64,000 nucleotides of DNA, taken from positions 1,054,001 to 1,118,000 of the forward strand of contig OZ253455.1 in NCBI GenBank assembly GCA_965261195.1, read 5' to 3'. The translations under genes and the position numbers were made by a program. The stretch is from Bin87 sp965261195 (GTDB taxonomy: Bacteria > Chloroflexota > Dehalococcoidia > Lucifugimonadales > UBA3495). Each line of letters starts with the position of its first letter. The stretch's first letter is position 1. The notes beneath the pieces were generated by a model. That model did not search any database, was not told where the DNA came from, and worked only from the letters and a program-made list of their open reading frames with translations. This document shows positions 42,240 to 50,205 of this stretch, piece after piece.

Positions 42240-43322
42240 ATGCACGTCGGTCTGGTGATGGAATGTGATTACCGCGAGGGTCGCACGCAAGACGAGGCGT
42301 TCGCCGAAGCCTTTACGGTCGCCCAGCTGGCTGACGAAACGGGCATTGACGGAGTTTGGTTGGCCGAACGGCACTTCGCCGCCCCGCGTACACCGACCGA
42401 TCCCGGCGGAGCCGGCATCCCGTCCGTGTCGTCGGTGCCGTTGCTGATGGCCGGCGTCATCGCCGCCCGCACCGAGCGCGTTCGCGTCGGCACCGGCGTG
42501 AGTGTGCTGCCGCTGGCTCACCCGATCCGGCTCGCCGAGGAAGCGGCCACGGTGGATAACATCTCCCAGGGCCGTCTGGATTTTGGCATCGGGCGGAGCA
42601 GCTTCCCGCGCTCTTACCAGGGCTACGGCGTACCCTTCGACGAAAGCCGTCAACGTTTTACAGAGGCTCTGGACATCATACTGAAGGCGTGGAGCAACTA
42701 TCGGTTCTCCCACCACGGCCATTATTACGATATGGACGATGTGGTTGTTACGCCCCGCCCCTACCAGCAGCCGCACCCGCCAATTCGCATCGCCGCCAAC
42801 TCAATTGATACCTTCAGCATCGTCGGCGAGTTGGGATTCCCGTTGGTTACCGGCGTGCGCGGCCAGGGCATTTCGCAGGTGGCCAGGAATCTGGAACTGT
42901 ACCGGGCGGCCACGGCCAGAAACGGCCACGATGTGGATGACGTTTATGTCCGGATGCCCATCTACGTGTCGGAATCCATGGCGCAGGCCCGTGCGGACAC
43001 CGAGGAAAGCACCATGCGCGCATTCCGCCGCACCGCCGACACTTACATCAAGACCGTGGCAGCAGAAGGGGCGAGCGCCTCGGCGGAACGGCTCCAGCGC
43101 GCGGAGCAACTGCTGAACACCACCTACGATGACCTGCTGGTGGATCGGGTAGCCTACGGCAGCCCGCAGATGGTGGCCGACCGGCTGGTTGAGATTCGCG
43201 ATGAGCTGGGGCTCACCGGTTTCATCATGGAGCCGAACCTCGGCGGCAACGTGCCCGCCGAGCGTGTGCAAAACTCCATCCGCCTGTACGCGGAAGAAGT
43301 AGCGCCAGCCCTGCGGGGGTAG
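42240..43322 (+). CDS. LLM-class flavin-dependent oxidoreductase
   Basis: Family members are TIM-barrel FMN or F420 enzymes that oxidise small substrates. The 360-residue product has MHVGLVMECDYREG, GIDGVWLAERHFAAP, RVGTGVSVLPLAHPIRLAEE, GRLDFGIGRSSFPRSYQGYG and the ending RVQNSIRLYAEEVAPALRG. Cofactor and substrate cannot be told from the sequence. An AACAGGAGGAATATC ribosome binding site precedes it. Confidence 0.92.
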   Translation: MHVGLVMECDYREGRTQDEAFAEAFTVAQLADETGIDGVWLAERHFAAPRTPTDPGGAGIPSVSSVPLLMAGVIAARTERVRVGTGVSVLPLAHPIRLAEEAATVDNISQGRLDFGIGRSSFPRSYQGYGVPFDESRQRFTEALDIILKAWSNYRFSHHGHYYDMDDVVVTPRPYQQPHPPIRIAANSIDTFSIVGELGFPLVTGVRGQGISQVARNLELYRAATARNGHDVDDVYVRMPIYVSESMAQARADTEESTMRAFRRTADTYIKTVAAEGASASAERLQRAEQLLNTTYDDLLVDRVAYGSPQMVADRLVEIRDELGLTGFIMEPNLGGNVPAERVQNSIRLYAEEVAPALRG

Positions 43323-43346
43323 AACTCCGGGCATATCGGAAAGCAA

Positions 43347-43371
43347 AAAGCCTCGCCGATGGCGGGGCTTT
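43347..43371. terminator. Bidirectional hairpin terminator
   Basis: AAAGCCTCGCC and GGCGGGGCTTT pair (one G-T) around GAT. On the minus strand TTTTT follows the stem, giving a good terminator for the HepT-like gene; on the plus strand the end of the LLM gene has the same stem with a weaker tail (CTTTCT). Confidence 0.88.
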
Positions 43372-43391
43372 CTCCATTGGGAAGAAGGTTG

Positions 43392-43760
43392 CTATTCCGA
43401 CCGTTCTGCTATGGCACGGCGCAACTCTGCTTGTAACGCCGGCACGGACCAAGTCACTGCCCGCCAAACTCTGTCGGCCTCCGCTCGCCAAGGAATGTGG
43501 GCCAGCACTACCCGCATCCCGATCAACCCCATCCAGTCAACATCGGGCATTGATTGCAGAACGGTTGGGGCAGTCTCTGAGGTTTGCCTGGCTATATCGG
43601 CCAACAAACAAATCCCCTGATAGACGGCAAGACGAGTCCTGAGGTCGCCATTCTGATAGTCATCAGCGTAATGGTCGCGTAGCCAGCCGATGACCTCAGA
43701 CCAATGCTCCATCTGTCGGAGCCGGTCGGATTCATCAGGCCCGCGTTCATCCGGCGGCAT
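43392..43760 (-). CDS. HepT-like HEPN protein, partly degenerate
   Basis: HepT toxins are HEPN ribonucleases with the motif Rx4HxY, paired with MntA nucleotidyltransferases. This 122-residue product has the family layout: an N-terminal helical part and, near the end, MGLIGMRVVLAHIPWRAEAD, then VWRAVTWSVPALQAEL. Arg83 and His88 of Rx4H are kept, but the asparagine after Arg is Val and the tyrosine after His is Pro (HIP). The tyrosine is the AMPylation site in characterised pairs. It overlaps the upstream MntA-like gene by 14 bases. Confidence 0.82.
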   Translation of the reverse strand: MPPDERGPDESDRLRQMEHWSEVIGWLRDHYADDYQNGDLRTRLAVYQGICLLADIARQTSETAPTVLQSMPDVDWMGLIGMRVVLAHIPWRAEADRVWRAVTWSVPALQAELRRAIAERSE

Positions 43761-44139
43761 AGATAACGTCCCGGCCTTTCAACTCTCGCTTCGCCCACTC
43801 GGCGCCACCCTCAATATGCTTTTCCAGGATTTCTTTGTCCTCTATCCACACGTGGCAGCCCAGGAGGTTGTACAGGTCTTCAACCACATCCATGTGATGC
43901 TTCTTGAAATACCAGGAGTACCCGCCGGGGCCGAAGTCAGCAATCAGGTAGAGGTCAATCTCCAGAAAGGGATTGTCCTGCGGCATGAATGCCGGGCCGG
44001 GCGGCGGACGGGTTTGGCTGGGGTCAATCGCCATTTCCAGCACGCCCCATCGCCGGCAGATTTCGGCGATGGCGTCCAAGGGCAAGTCGTCGCGGGTAAG
44101 CAGGGGTTTGGCTGACGGGTTAACTTTTGGCGCAGTCAT
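43747..44139 (-). CDS. MntA-like nucleotidyltransferase relative, active site lost
   Basis: The 130-residue product has the outline of the small MNT antitoxin: AIAEICRRWGVLEMAIDPSQ, FLEIDLYLIADFGPGGYSWY, VVEDLYNLLGCHVWIEDKEI and an ending close to the family's IYAA (VIYAAG). In active enzymes the first segment holds GS and the second DxD; here the GS position reads IDP and DxD reads EID. It overlaps the HepT-like gene. An antitoxin that works by binding, without AMPylation, is a reasonable idea. Confidence 0.72.
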   Translation of the reverse strand: MTAPKVNPSAKPLLTRDDLPLDAIAEICRRWGVLEMAIDPSQTRPPPGPAFMPQDNPFLEIDLYLIADFGPGGYSWYFKKHHMDVVEDLYNLLGCHVWIEDKEILEKHIEGGAEWAKRELKGRDVIYAAG

Positions 44140-44204
44140 AGCAAAACTCCAAAGGGACGGCGATGCTTGCCGCCCGCCTTCACTCCCAGCATATCACTTC
44201 CGGA

Positions 44205-45092
44205 TTACCCTCCTATCTCCCCCAAAAATGCCAGCAGCGCGCCGTTCACTTCGTCCGGTTTCTCTTCGTGGAGGAAATGGCCGCCATCGGGGATAAACTG
44301 GCTGCGCAGGTTATTGGCCGCCTGCTGCCAGGACGCCTCCGGATCGGTGCCGCCGGCTTCCGCCGTGCGCTTGCGTCGCTCGCCCCACAGGTAAAGCACG
44401 GGAATGTCGAGCTGACGGTCGGCGTCGGTTCGCCAGTCGGGTGGGTCTTCGTAGGCGGCGGCGCGGTAGTACGAAAAACCGCCCCGCAGCGCCCCCGGCT
44501 GGGAGTAGGCGGTAACGTACACCGCCACCTCCTCATCTGACATCATGGCCTGGTTGACCGACCAGTTCCGGTAGAAGTGGCGCAGATACGCATCCTCGTT
44601 CCCGCGCACCAGGTGTTCGGCGAGGTCTGGAATCTGGTGGAAATACGAGTGCCAACGCTCGCGGACACCCTGCGGGGTCTGGTCTGCCAGCTGCTCCAGG
44701 GGGTGCGTGCCGTCCAGCAACGCCCAGCGGTCAACCTCCGCTTCGTGGTCCAGACAGTAACGGTACGACACCCGCACGCCGATGTCATGGCCGACAATGG
44801 CAATCTTGTCGTGCCCCAGGTGGCGCACCAGCTCGTAGATGTCGGTGGCGGCGGTGCGTGTACGGTAATCCTGCAGCGGTTTTTCCGAGGAGCCGAACCC
44901 GCGCATATCGGGCACGATAACCTGATAATTCTGCGACAGAACCGGTATTTGCTTGCGCCAGGAAAACCACATCTCCGGCCAACCATGCAACAACACTACG
45001 GGGAAACCGTCCCCCTCTATGACATAGTGGATATTGACGCCGTTGACCCGTGCGGTGCGGTGGGTGAAGTTCCAATCGGGCATTGTGAACAC
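44205..45092 (-). CDS. Alpha/beta hydrolase, epoxide-hydrolase-like
   Basis: The 295-residue product is close to epoxide hydrolases and fluoroacetate/haloalkane dehalogenases. It has the oxyanion loop LLHGWPEMWFSWRKQ (residues 35-48), VPDMRGFGSSEKP, the nucleophile elbow VGHDIGVRVSYRY with Asp103, and the C-terminal histidine in DGGHFLHEEKPDEV. The acid nucleophile fits epoxide or C-halogen hydrolysis and not esters. Substrate is unknown. It is preceded by a short gap to a GlcG-type gene on the same strand. Confidence 0.9.
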   Translation of the reverse strand: MFTMPDWNFTHRTARVNGVNIHYVIEGDGFPVVLLHGWPEMWFSWRKQIPVLSQNYQVIVPDMRGFGSSEKPLQDYRTRTAATDIYELVRHLGHDKIAIVGHDIGVRVSYRYCLDHEAEVDRWALLDGTHPLEQLADQTPQGVRERWHSYFHQIPDLAEHLVRGNEDAYLRHFYRNWSVNQAMMSDEEVAVYVTAYSQPGALRGGFSYYRAAAYEDPPDWRTDADRQLDIPVLYLWGERRKRTAEAGGTDPEASWQQAANNLRSQFIPDGGHFLHEEKPDEVNGALLAFLGEIGG

Positions 45093-45136
45093 CTCCGGTT
45101 AGCCAAACGGCCACCGCCGACAACCTGACCATCGAT

Positions 45137-45188
45137 GGATGGCAGGATGGGATGGCAGGTTGCGGATGGCAGGATAGGGATGGCAGGT
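45137..45188. repeat. Imperfect tandem GGATGGCAGG repeat
   Basis: Four copies of GGATGGCAGG-type units spaced 13-14 bases apart fill the gap between the hydrolase start and the end of the GlcG-type gene. It is another example of short tandem duplication at a gene boundary. Confidence 0.78.
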
Positions 45189-45607
45189 TACAGATTCATG
45201 GCGTTCAGGCCTACGCGGGACAAGTCCTCATCGCGCTGTCCGCTGGGGTAGCCGCCGACGCCGATGCCGCCCAGGATTACGCCATCCTGCATGATGACCA
45301 AACCGCCCTGGCCGTGGGTGAACCGGGGGTCGCCCAGGTCGGCGATGTTGCGACCCTGAGCGTGCAAACCGGCGGCGTGCTCGCCGGAGTCCCGCCCCAT
45401 TACCGCCGCCGTATATGCCTTGCGGATAGCGTGGCGGCGGCTGAAAATCCGCAGGTTGTCCATGGTCAAATACGCCACCAGTTCACCGCCGGCGTCCATA
45501 ATTGCCATGGCCACGGGTTCGTTGGGGGCGTCCGCTTTGGCGCTGGCCAGCATTGCGTCCATTGCCGCCGTTACCTGTTCGGTTGAGAGTGTGGGTTTGG
45601 TAGCCAT
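45188..45607 (-). CDS. GlcG/HbpS family protein
   Basis: The 139-residue product belongs to the GlcG/HbpS (DUF336) family, which includes heme-binding and glycolate-operon proteins. Conserved parts are VAMAIMDAGGELVAYLTMDN, SRRHAIRKAYTAAVMGR, and QGGLVIMQDGVILGGIGVGG. There is no signal peptide, so it is probably cytoplasmic. Function in this genome is unknown. Confidence 0.88.
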   Translation of the reverse strand: MATKPTLSTEQVTAAMDAMLASAKADAPNEPVAMAIMDAGGELVAYLTMDNLRIFSRRHAIRKAYTAAVMGRDSGEHAAGLHAQGRNIADLGDPRFTHGQGGLVIMQDGVILGGIGVGGYPSGQRDEDLSRVGLNAMNL

Positions 45608-45822
45608 ACCTGGGCCTCCTCAATGTCATATTTCTCGATGTCATACTTGACGTAGTGGGCCGATCATACCACGTTGGAAGCGCTGCCGAAGATAGCACGA
45701 CCGATGGCAAGTCCAGCAACCAACGCCAGTCCTAACACGTACCCACTTTGCCAAACCAAACCTACCTACTGTCACGGCGAGCAGCGCCCGCCTCCACTTG
45801 TCTTGCGAGCAGCTCCCTCACT

Positions 45823-45925
45823 TGTCATTGCGAGCGCAGCGTGGCAATCTCGCAGAGGTTAAGCGCACGTCGGCGAACCATCATTGCTACGGCGACGAGA
45901 TTGCCACGCTGCGCTCGCAGTGGCA
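45823..45925. repeat. Dispersed palindromic element, copy D
   Basis: Termini TGTCATTGCGAGCG and CGCTCGCAGTGGCA (one end mutated), inner arms GTGGCAATCTCG and CGAGATTGCCAC. Just to the left are two broken ends of the same kind (ctgtcacggcgagcag near 45769 and tgtcttgcgagcag near 45799) and a CGTACCCACTTTG flank. The 45608-46002 stretch holds only this repeat cluster and no gene I can support. Confidence 0.88.
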
Positions 45926-46002
45926 GATCAAAGCGACATGACCCAGGCCGGCTATTGTGCGCGGTAGTCCTCGCCGTTATCCGCTAAAATGTATCCAAAC
46001 GG

Positions 46003-46911
46003 TCATTGTTGCGGCATGAGCTTGAATGCCCCCTCTCCACTAAACAGCTCGCACATATCGTAGGGGTATCGATTCACGTTCTGTCGGTTGTGGTCCCTCG
46101 TCAGATCCGGCATCCGCTCACCGGAGGCCGCCAATCGGTTCAGCCACCAGGTCTGTTCCGAATGCCAGAACTGCATCATTGACCACTCGCCGTCCTGCTC
46201 GTAGCTGGTCTGCTCGCAGGAGAGCATACCGCCGAGGGTGAGATGCACGCCGTCCCAAACGCCCGAGACTTCCCGCCAGTTGGGAACGAGCCGGCCGTCT
46301 GATGCACGGTGCGGGAAATCCAGGCACAGGGCGTGCCAGTCCGCCGGGTGGCTGATCTCACGCACCCGCGCGTCCTGCTCAACCCTGACTCGCCACGCCG
46401 CGAGCGGGAAAGTGCAGACATGATCGGCCGCACCTACGGCAAATGCCGTTAGTTCGGACGTTGACCCGGCCCGGAGCGTGGACGTGATTTGCCCACGGGT
46501 ATCGGGGTTCAAGACGCGGCTGTCCTGTTCTTTCGCGCGGGGCGCCCGCCAGCGTTCGGGAGCGAAGGGGTATGGTTCGGGCGGGTCGCTGCCTGAGCCG
46601 CCCGGATACTGGGGCGATGACCAGACTTGGCAAGCCAAGTCCACGGGCTCCCACCACCAATCGAAAGCAGGGTGGCTCACGACTTGCCGGGCTAGATCCT
46701 CAAAGGCTCTGGCCTCCCGCAGCGCGATTTTCTGCCAGCCGGCATCTCTGTGTACATCGACAAAGCCGATGGCCATAGCGGCCAGCCAGAAACTGACCCT
46801 GGGCTCTGCGAAATGCTCCAATGTGAGCTGCAAATTGGCGGATACGTCAAGCAACAAGGCACATCCTGCCGGGGAACCGAGCATTGCCTGGGCTTTCTCT
46901 TCGTTAGTCAT
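46003..46911 (-). CDS. Unrecognised protein
   Basis: I do not recognise this 302-residue protein. It is tryptophan-rich in several places (HPAFDWWWEPVDLACQVW, EQTWWLNRLAASGERM), has no signal or membrane segment, and ends FSGEGAFKLMPQQ. The frame is open and the composition resembles a real protein. There is no functional hint from neighbours (bluB is divergent on the other side). Confidence 0.6.
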   Translation of the reverse strand: MTNEEKAQAMLGSPAGCALLLDVSANLQLTLEHFAEPRVSFWLAAMAIGFVDVHRDAGWQKIALREARAFEDLARQVVSHPAFDWWWEPVDLACQVWSSPQYPGGSGSDPPEPYPFAPERWRAPRAKEQDSRVLNPDTRGQITSTLRAGSTSELTAFAVGAADHVCTFPLAAWRVRVEQDARVREISHPADWHALCLDFPHRASDGRLVPNWREVSGVWDGVHLTLGGMLSCEQTSYEQDGEWSMMQFWHSEQTWWLNRLAASGERMPDLTRDHNRQNVNRYPYDMCELFSGEGAFKLMPQQ

Positions 46912-47132
46912 GATGTGTGCGCTCCAGCCCGGTGGTTGAGTGGCTATTACTTGCCTTTGCAGAAAACGTCGTTACCGATTTTAGACACCGACCCTGCAAC
47001 GGTGCTACCATCTGCCTTCGTCAATAGAGCATACGAATCCTGATATGTCAACACGCCCCACAGTCATCGGGGCCGCCCGTTTCGGTTGGATATGTGATAA
47101 TGTGCGGCAGTTGCGGGAGTTGGGCTAATACA

Positions 47133-47936
47133 ATGACGACATTCAACCACTTTGCGCCCGAAGAGCGGCGCGGCGTTTATCACGCCATTTATTCGCGGCG
47201 TGACATTCGCACCTTCCAGGATGAAAAAATCCCGCCGGACGTGCTGGCTCGCATCATACGCGCCGCACACCACGGGCCCTCGGTCGGGTTCATGCAGCCG
47301 TGGGATTTCGTGCTCGTGTCCGATACCGATATACGCGGGCAGGTAAAAGACCTGTTTGAACGCGAGCGTCGGGCGGCCTCTCAATTCTTCGACGAACCGC
47401 GTCGTTCGCAATACCTGGCGCTGAAACTGGAAGGAATCATGGAGTCGTCGGTGAACGTTTGCGTCACCTGCGACCCGACACGGGCCGGGGAAGTGTTGGG
47501 TAGAAACTCAACGCCGGAAACGGACGTTTATTCCACCTGCTGCGCCGTGCAGAATTTGTGGTTGGCCGCCCGCGCTGAAGGTGTGGGAGTGGGTTGGGTC
47601 AGCATCCTGAAGCGCCCCCAGCTGCGTCAGATTCTGGGCATCCCGCAGCACGTTGTTCCGGTAGCCTACCTGTGCCTAGGGTATCCGGTCGATTTCCCGG
47701 CGCAACCGCTGCTGCAAACTACCGGCTGGCGGGACCGCCTGCCCCTCACCGACCTCGTGCACTACGACGGCTGGGGCGGAGCGGCTAGCACCGACCTCTG
47801 GGGGGTTGTTCAGGCGGCGCTCACTGCCGGGGAAGACGGGCAAGGCGCAGATGGGTTCGCCCCCGGCGGCCCTGCCCCGGACGGTTCCATCCCGGATAAT
47901 TCCATCCCGGACAGTTCCTCCATCGGGAGCGTGTAG
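47133..47936 (+). CDS. bluB: 5,6-dimethylbenzimidazole synthase
   Basis: BluB breaks down reduced FMN to make the lower ligand of cobalamin. ATG 47133 gives 267 residues; an earlier start adds 13 without similarity. The family text is strong: VYHAIYSRRDIRTFQDEKI, HHGPSVGFMQPWDFVLV, YLALKLEGIMESSVNVCVTC, CAVQNLWLAARAEGVGVGWV, and VAYLCLGYPVDFP. The C-terminal 45 residues are Gly/Pro/Asp/Ser-rich and end in a repeated SIPDN/SIPDS. No other cobalamin gene is in the window. Confidence 0.93.
   Translation: MTTFNHFAPEERRGVYHAIYSRRDIRTFQDEKIPPDVLARIIRAAHHGPSVGFMQPWDFVLVSDTDIRGQVKDLFERERRAASQFFDEPRRSQYLALKLEGIMESSVNVCVTCDPTRAGEVLGRNSTPETDVYSTCCAVQNLWLAARAEGVGVGWVSILKRPQLRQILGIPQHVVPVAYLCLGYPVDFPAQPLLQTTGWRDRLPLTDLVHYDGWGGAASTDLWGVVQAALTAGEDGQGADGFAPGGPAPDGSIPDNSIPDSSSIGSV
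47885..47914 (+). repeat. 15-bp in-frame tandem duplication in the bluB tail
   Basis: Two 15-bp units (47885-47899 and 47900-47914) encode near-identical peptides (SIPDN then SIPDS) close to the stop codon, extending the unconserved tail of BluB. The frame is kept. Confidence 0.88.
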
Positions 47937-47951
47937 CAAAGCCAGCCGTGG

Positions 47952-49067
47952 CTAGGGGATCACCCTGCGGAAGAAATCCACCGCGTTGCGCCCGATTATC
48001 TTCTGGACCTGTTCATCGGTGTATCCGCGGCGGATCAGGCCCCGCACGATATTCTTGCCATCGGCCGGCGATTCCAGGCCGTTCAGATAAGGAGCCGGCA
48101 ACTGGTCTGGGCCATCTCTTCCCATCATCACCCGGTGGAAGGCGACATGGTCTCCGATGGTGGTGTCGGTGCCGATGCCGACGTGGTCGATACCCACCAA
48201 CCGCACCATGTAATCGTAATGGTCCAGAACGCATTCGATGTCCTGCTCAGGGTCATCGCTCAACGAATTGGGGACGGCGGTGATGCAGATGAGGCCGCCT
48301 TTGGCGGCACAGGCCATTAATTCTTCGTCTTTGCGGGTGCGCCCGTTGGGTCGCAGGGTGTAGGCCGCGTTGTGGCTGAAAACCGTGGGCACCCGTGAGA
48401 ACTCGATGGCATCCATAGCGGTGGGCGTCGAGGCGTGGGACAGGTCTACCGCCATCCCCAGGTCGTTCATGCGGCGCACCACTTCGATACCGAAATTGCT
48501 CAACCCACCGGGATTGCGTTCGTTCATGCCGTCGCCGATGAAGTTCTGGCGGTTGTAGGTGATGCCAGCCAAACGGACACCCATGCCGAACAGCGAATCC
48601 ACCCGCTCGATGCGATTCCCGATGGCCAGATGCTCAAGGGTCGGCATGAACCCGAATTTGCCCTGCTGCTTGGCGGCGGCAATATCGTCGGCGTTGCCAA
48701 TCCTGACCACATTGGTCTGCGACGCAACGTCGGCGAGCATACCGCCCACCTCAGCAACCAGGTCTTCGTATTCTACGAAGGACATATCCGCAGTGCTTTT
48801 CAGGCCGCTGAACACATTGGCAGTAGTGACGGCAGTCCAGCCGCCGGCAGCCACCGCCTGGTAACCCCACTGGTAGCGGTTGGTGCGCAGGTAGTCGATG
48901 AACTGGTGCATCGACTGGGGCATGACGAAGGGGTGCTGGTGCACGTCCACCATAACCGCGTCTTCCATAATGCCCTGGAAGCGAGCTGCTTCGGGAGCGC
49001 TCAGGGGAACAATTGACGAAGGCACACGATTCAATTCCAGTGCCAACGGTATGCCATTCTCAACCAT
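47952..49067 (-). CDS. Membrane-dipeptidase-type (M19) amidohydrolase
   Basis: M19 enzymes are binuclear zinc dipeptidases related to renal dipeptidase. ATG 49067 gives 371 residues; a longer upstream frame has no similarity. Metal-ligand segments are MVDVHQHPFVMP, a GFMPTLEH segment, VDLSHASTPTAMDAIE, TVFSHNAAYTLRPNGR, and HVGIGTDTTIGDH, followed by a family-like ending. No signal peptide, so it is probably cytoplasmic. It overlaps no neighbour and runs opposite to bluB. Confidence 0.9.
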   Translation of the reverse strand: MVENGIPLALELNRVPSSIVPLSAPEAARFQGIMEDAVMVDVHQHPFVMPQSMHQFIDYLRTNRYQWGYQAVAAGGWTAVTTANVFSGLKSTADMSFVEYEDLVAEVGGMLADVASQTNVVRIGNADDIAAAKQQGKFGFMPTLEHLAIGNRIERVDSLFGMGVRLAGITYNRQNFIGDGMNERNPGGLSNFGIEVVRRMNDLGMAVDLSHASTPTAMDAIEFSRVPTVFSHNAAYTLRPNGRTRKDEELMACAAKGGLICITAVPNSLSDDPEQDIECVLDHYDYMVRLVGIDHVGIGTDTTIGDHVAFHRVMMGRDGPDQLPAPYLNGLESPADGKNIVRGLIRRGYTDEQVQKIIGRNAVDFFRRVIP

Positions 49068-49290
49068 GTGTCTTGTCTCCAACGGGTTCTCGGCCGGTTG
49101 CCGGTATCTGGATTCCCACACCGTGAATCGCCCCGCATCATACACTAAAATCCTGTATATCCTGTCCATCCATGCAAAAAACTACCTAATACGGAACGCT
49201 GCCGAGCGAGTACACTGCCTTGACAACCCGGTCTCCCACGTTACAATCGCTTCATAATCCCGGTGCCGAGATCAAGAAGGAGAGACTGCA

Positions 49291-50049
49291 ATGCCGTTTT
49301 ATAGTAAAGGCGATGTCCGTATCCATTACGAAGAAGTCGGGTCCGGTTTCCCGCTGCTGGCCACGCCCGGCGGAGGCTTGAGCTCCACGATGGGTAATTG
49401 GCCAGGGCAGGTGATCAACGTGATGGAGGAGTTCAAGAACGACTTCCGCGTCATCACGATGGACCAGCGCAACGCCATCGGTGGAGAATCCACCGGGCCG
49501 GTCCAGGTCAACGACCCGTGGGGAGCCTTTGCCGACGACCAGCTGGGGCTGATGGATCACCTCGGCATACAGGAGTTCTTCTTCATCGGCTTCTGCATCG
49601 GTGGCCCTTTTGCACTCACGCTCATCGACCGGGCGCCCGGGCGCGTCAAGGCCGCCGTGCTCTGCCAGCCGGTTGGGCACGCCAGCCGAACACCCGACTC
49701 TATGTATGACTCCGGCCACGATGTCTGGGGACCCGAGCTATGCTCCCGTCGGCCTGACCTTAACATGGACACTATCGATCAGTACCTGCACAACCTTTAC
49801 CGAATCCAGCCGGACTTCATGTACTCCGTGTCGCGGGACTGGGCGCGTGCGTGCCAGACCCCGCTGCTGGTCATGCCTGACGACACACCGTCGCACTCCC
49901 TGGAAGCCGCCATGGACCTGGCGGAGCTGGCGCCCAATGCTGAGGGCACTGTGTACCCCTGGAAAGAATCACCGGACATAAAGGCCCAGACCATCAACCA
50001 GGTGCGCGACTTCCTCAAGGCCCATCAACCCGCGACAACCAGCCGCTGA
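49291..50049 (+). CDS. Alpha/beta hydrolase with cysteine nucleophile
   Basis: A 252-residue alpha/beta hydrolase fold protein. The oxyanion region is LLATPGGGLSSTMGNW, and the nucleophile elbow reads FIGFCIGGPFAL, with Cys102 in place of the more usual serine or aspartate. Dienelactone hydrolases have a cysteine at this place; the rest of the sequence is closer to the general fold family. Substrate unknown. AGGAGAG precedes the start. Confidence 0.85.
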   Translation: MPFYSKGDVRIHYEEVGSGFPLLATPGGGLSSTMGNWPGQVINVMEEFKNDFRVITMDQRNAIGGESTGPVQVNDPWGAFADDQLGLMDHLGIQEFFFIGFCIGGPFALTLIDRAPGRVKAAVLCQPVGHASRTPDSMYDSGHDVWGPELCSRRPDLNMDTIDQYLHNLYRIQPDFMYSVSRDWARACQTPLLVMPDDTPSHSLEAAMDLAELAPNAEGTVYPWKESPDIKAQTINQVRDFLKAHQPATTSR

Positions 50050-50096
50050 AACCGAGCGGGCGACTAGTCCGCATAACCGGGTCGAAGGGACAATCT

Positions 50097-50179
50097 GGGG
50101 TGAATTCCCCGCTTCTTACCTGCTGAGTGGGTGTCTGAAAAGCGCCTGGCGAATCTCGGGCTAGCGGGGGAATCACCCC
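50097..50179. repeat. 83-bp stretch bounded by 17-bp inverted repeats
   Basis: GGGGTGAATTCCCCGCT (50097-50113) and AGCGGGGGAATCACCCC (50163-50179) are inverted copies with two mismatches, around about 49 bases. It lies between two convergent genes, 47 bases after one and 26 before the other. It has no coding potential. It may be a small mobile remnant or a long terminator hairpin. Confidence 0.72.
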
Positions 50180-50205
50180 TTACCCCATCTATCTGCCGAT
50201 TGCCC

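Noticed and set aside
46912..47132. Cobalamin riboswitch before bluB
   Set aside because: I could not find the B12-box core sequence or a matching terminator in this spacer.
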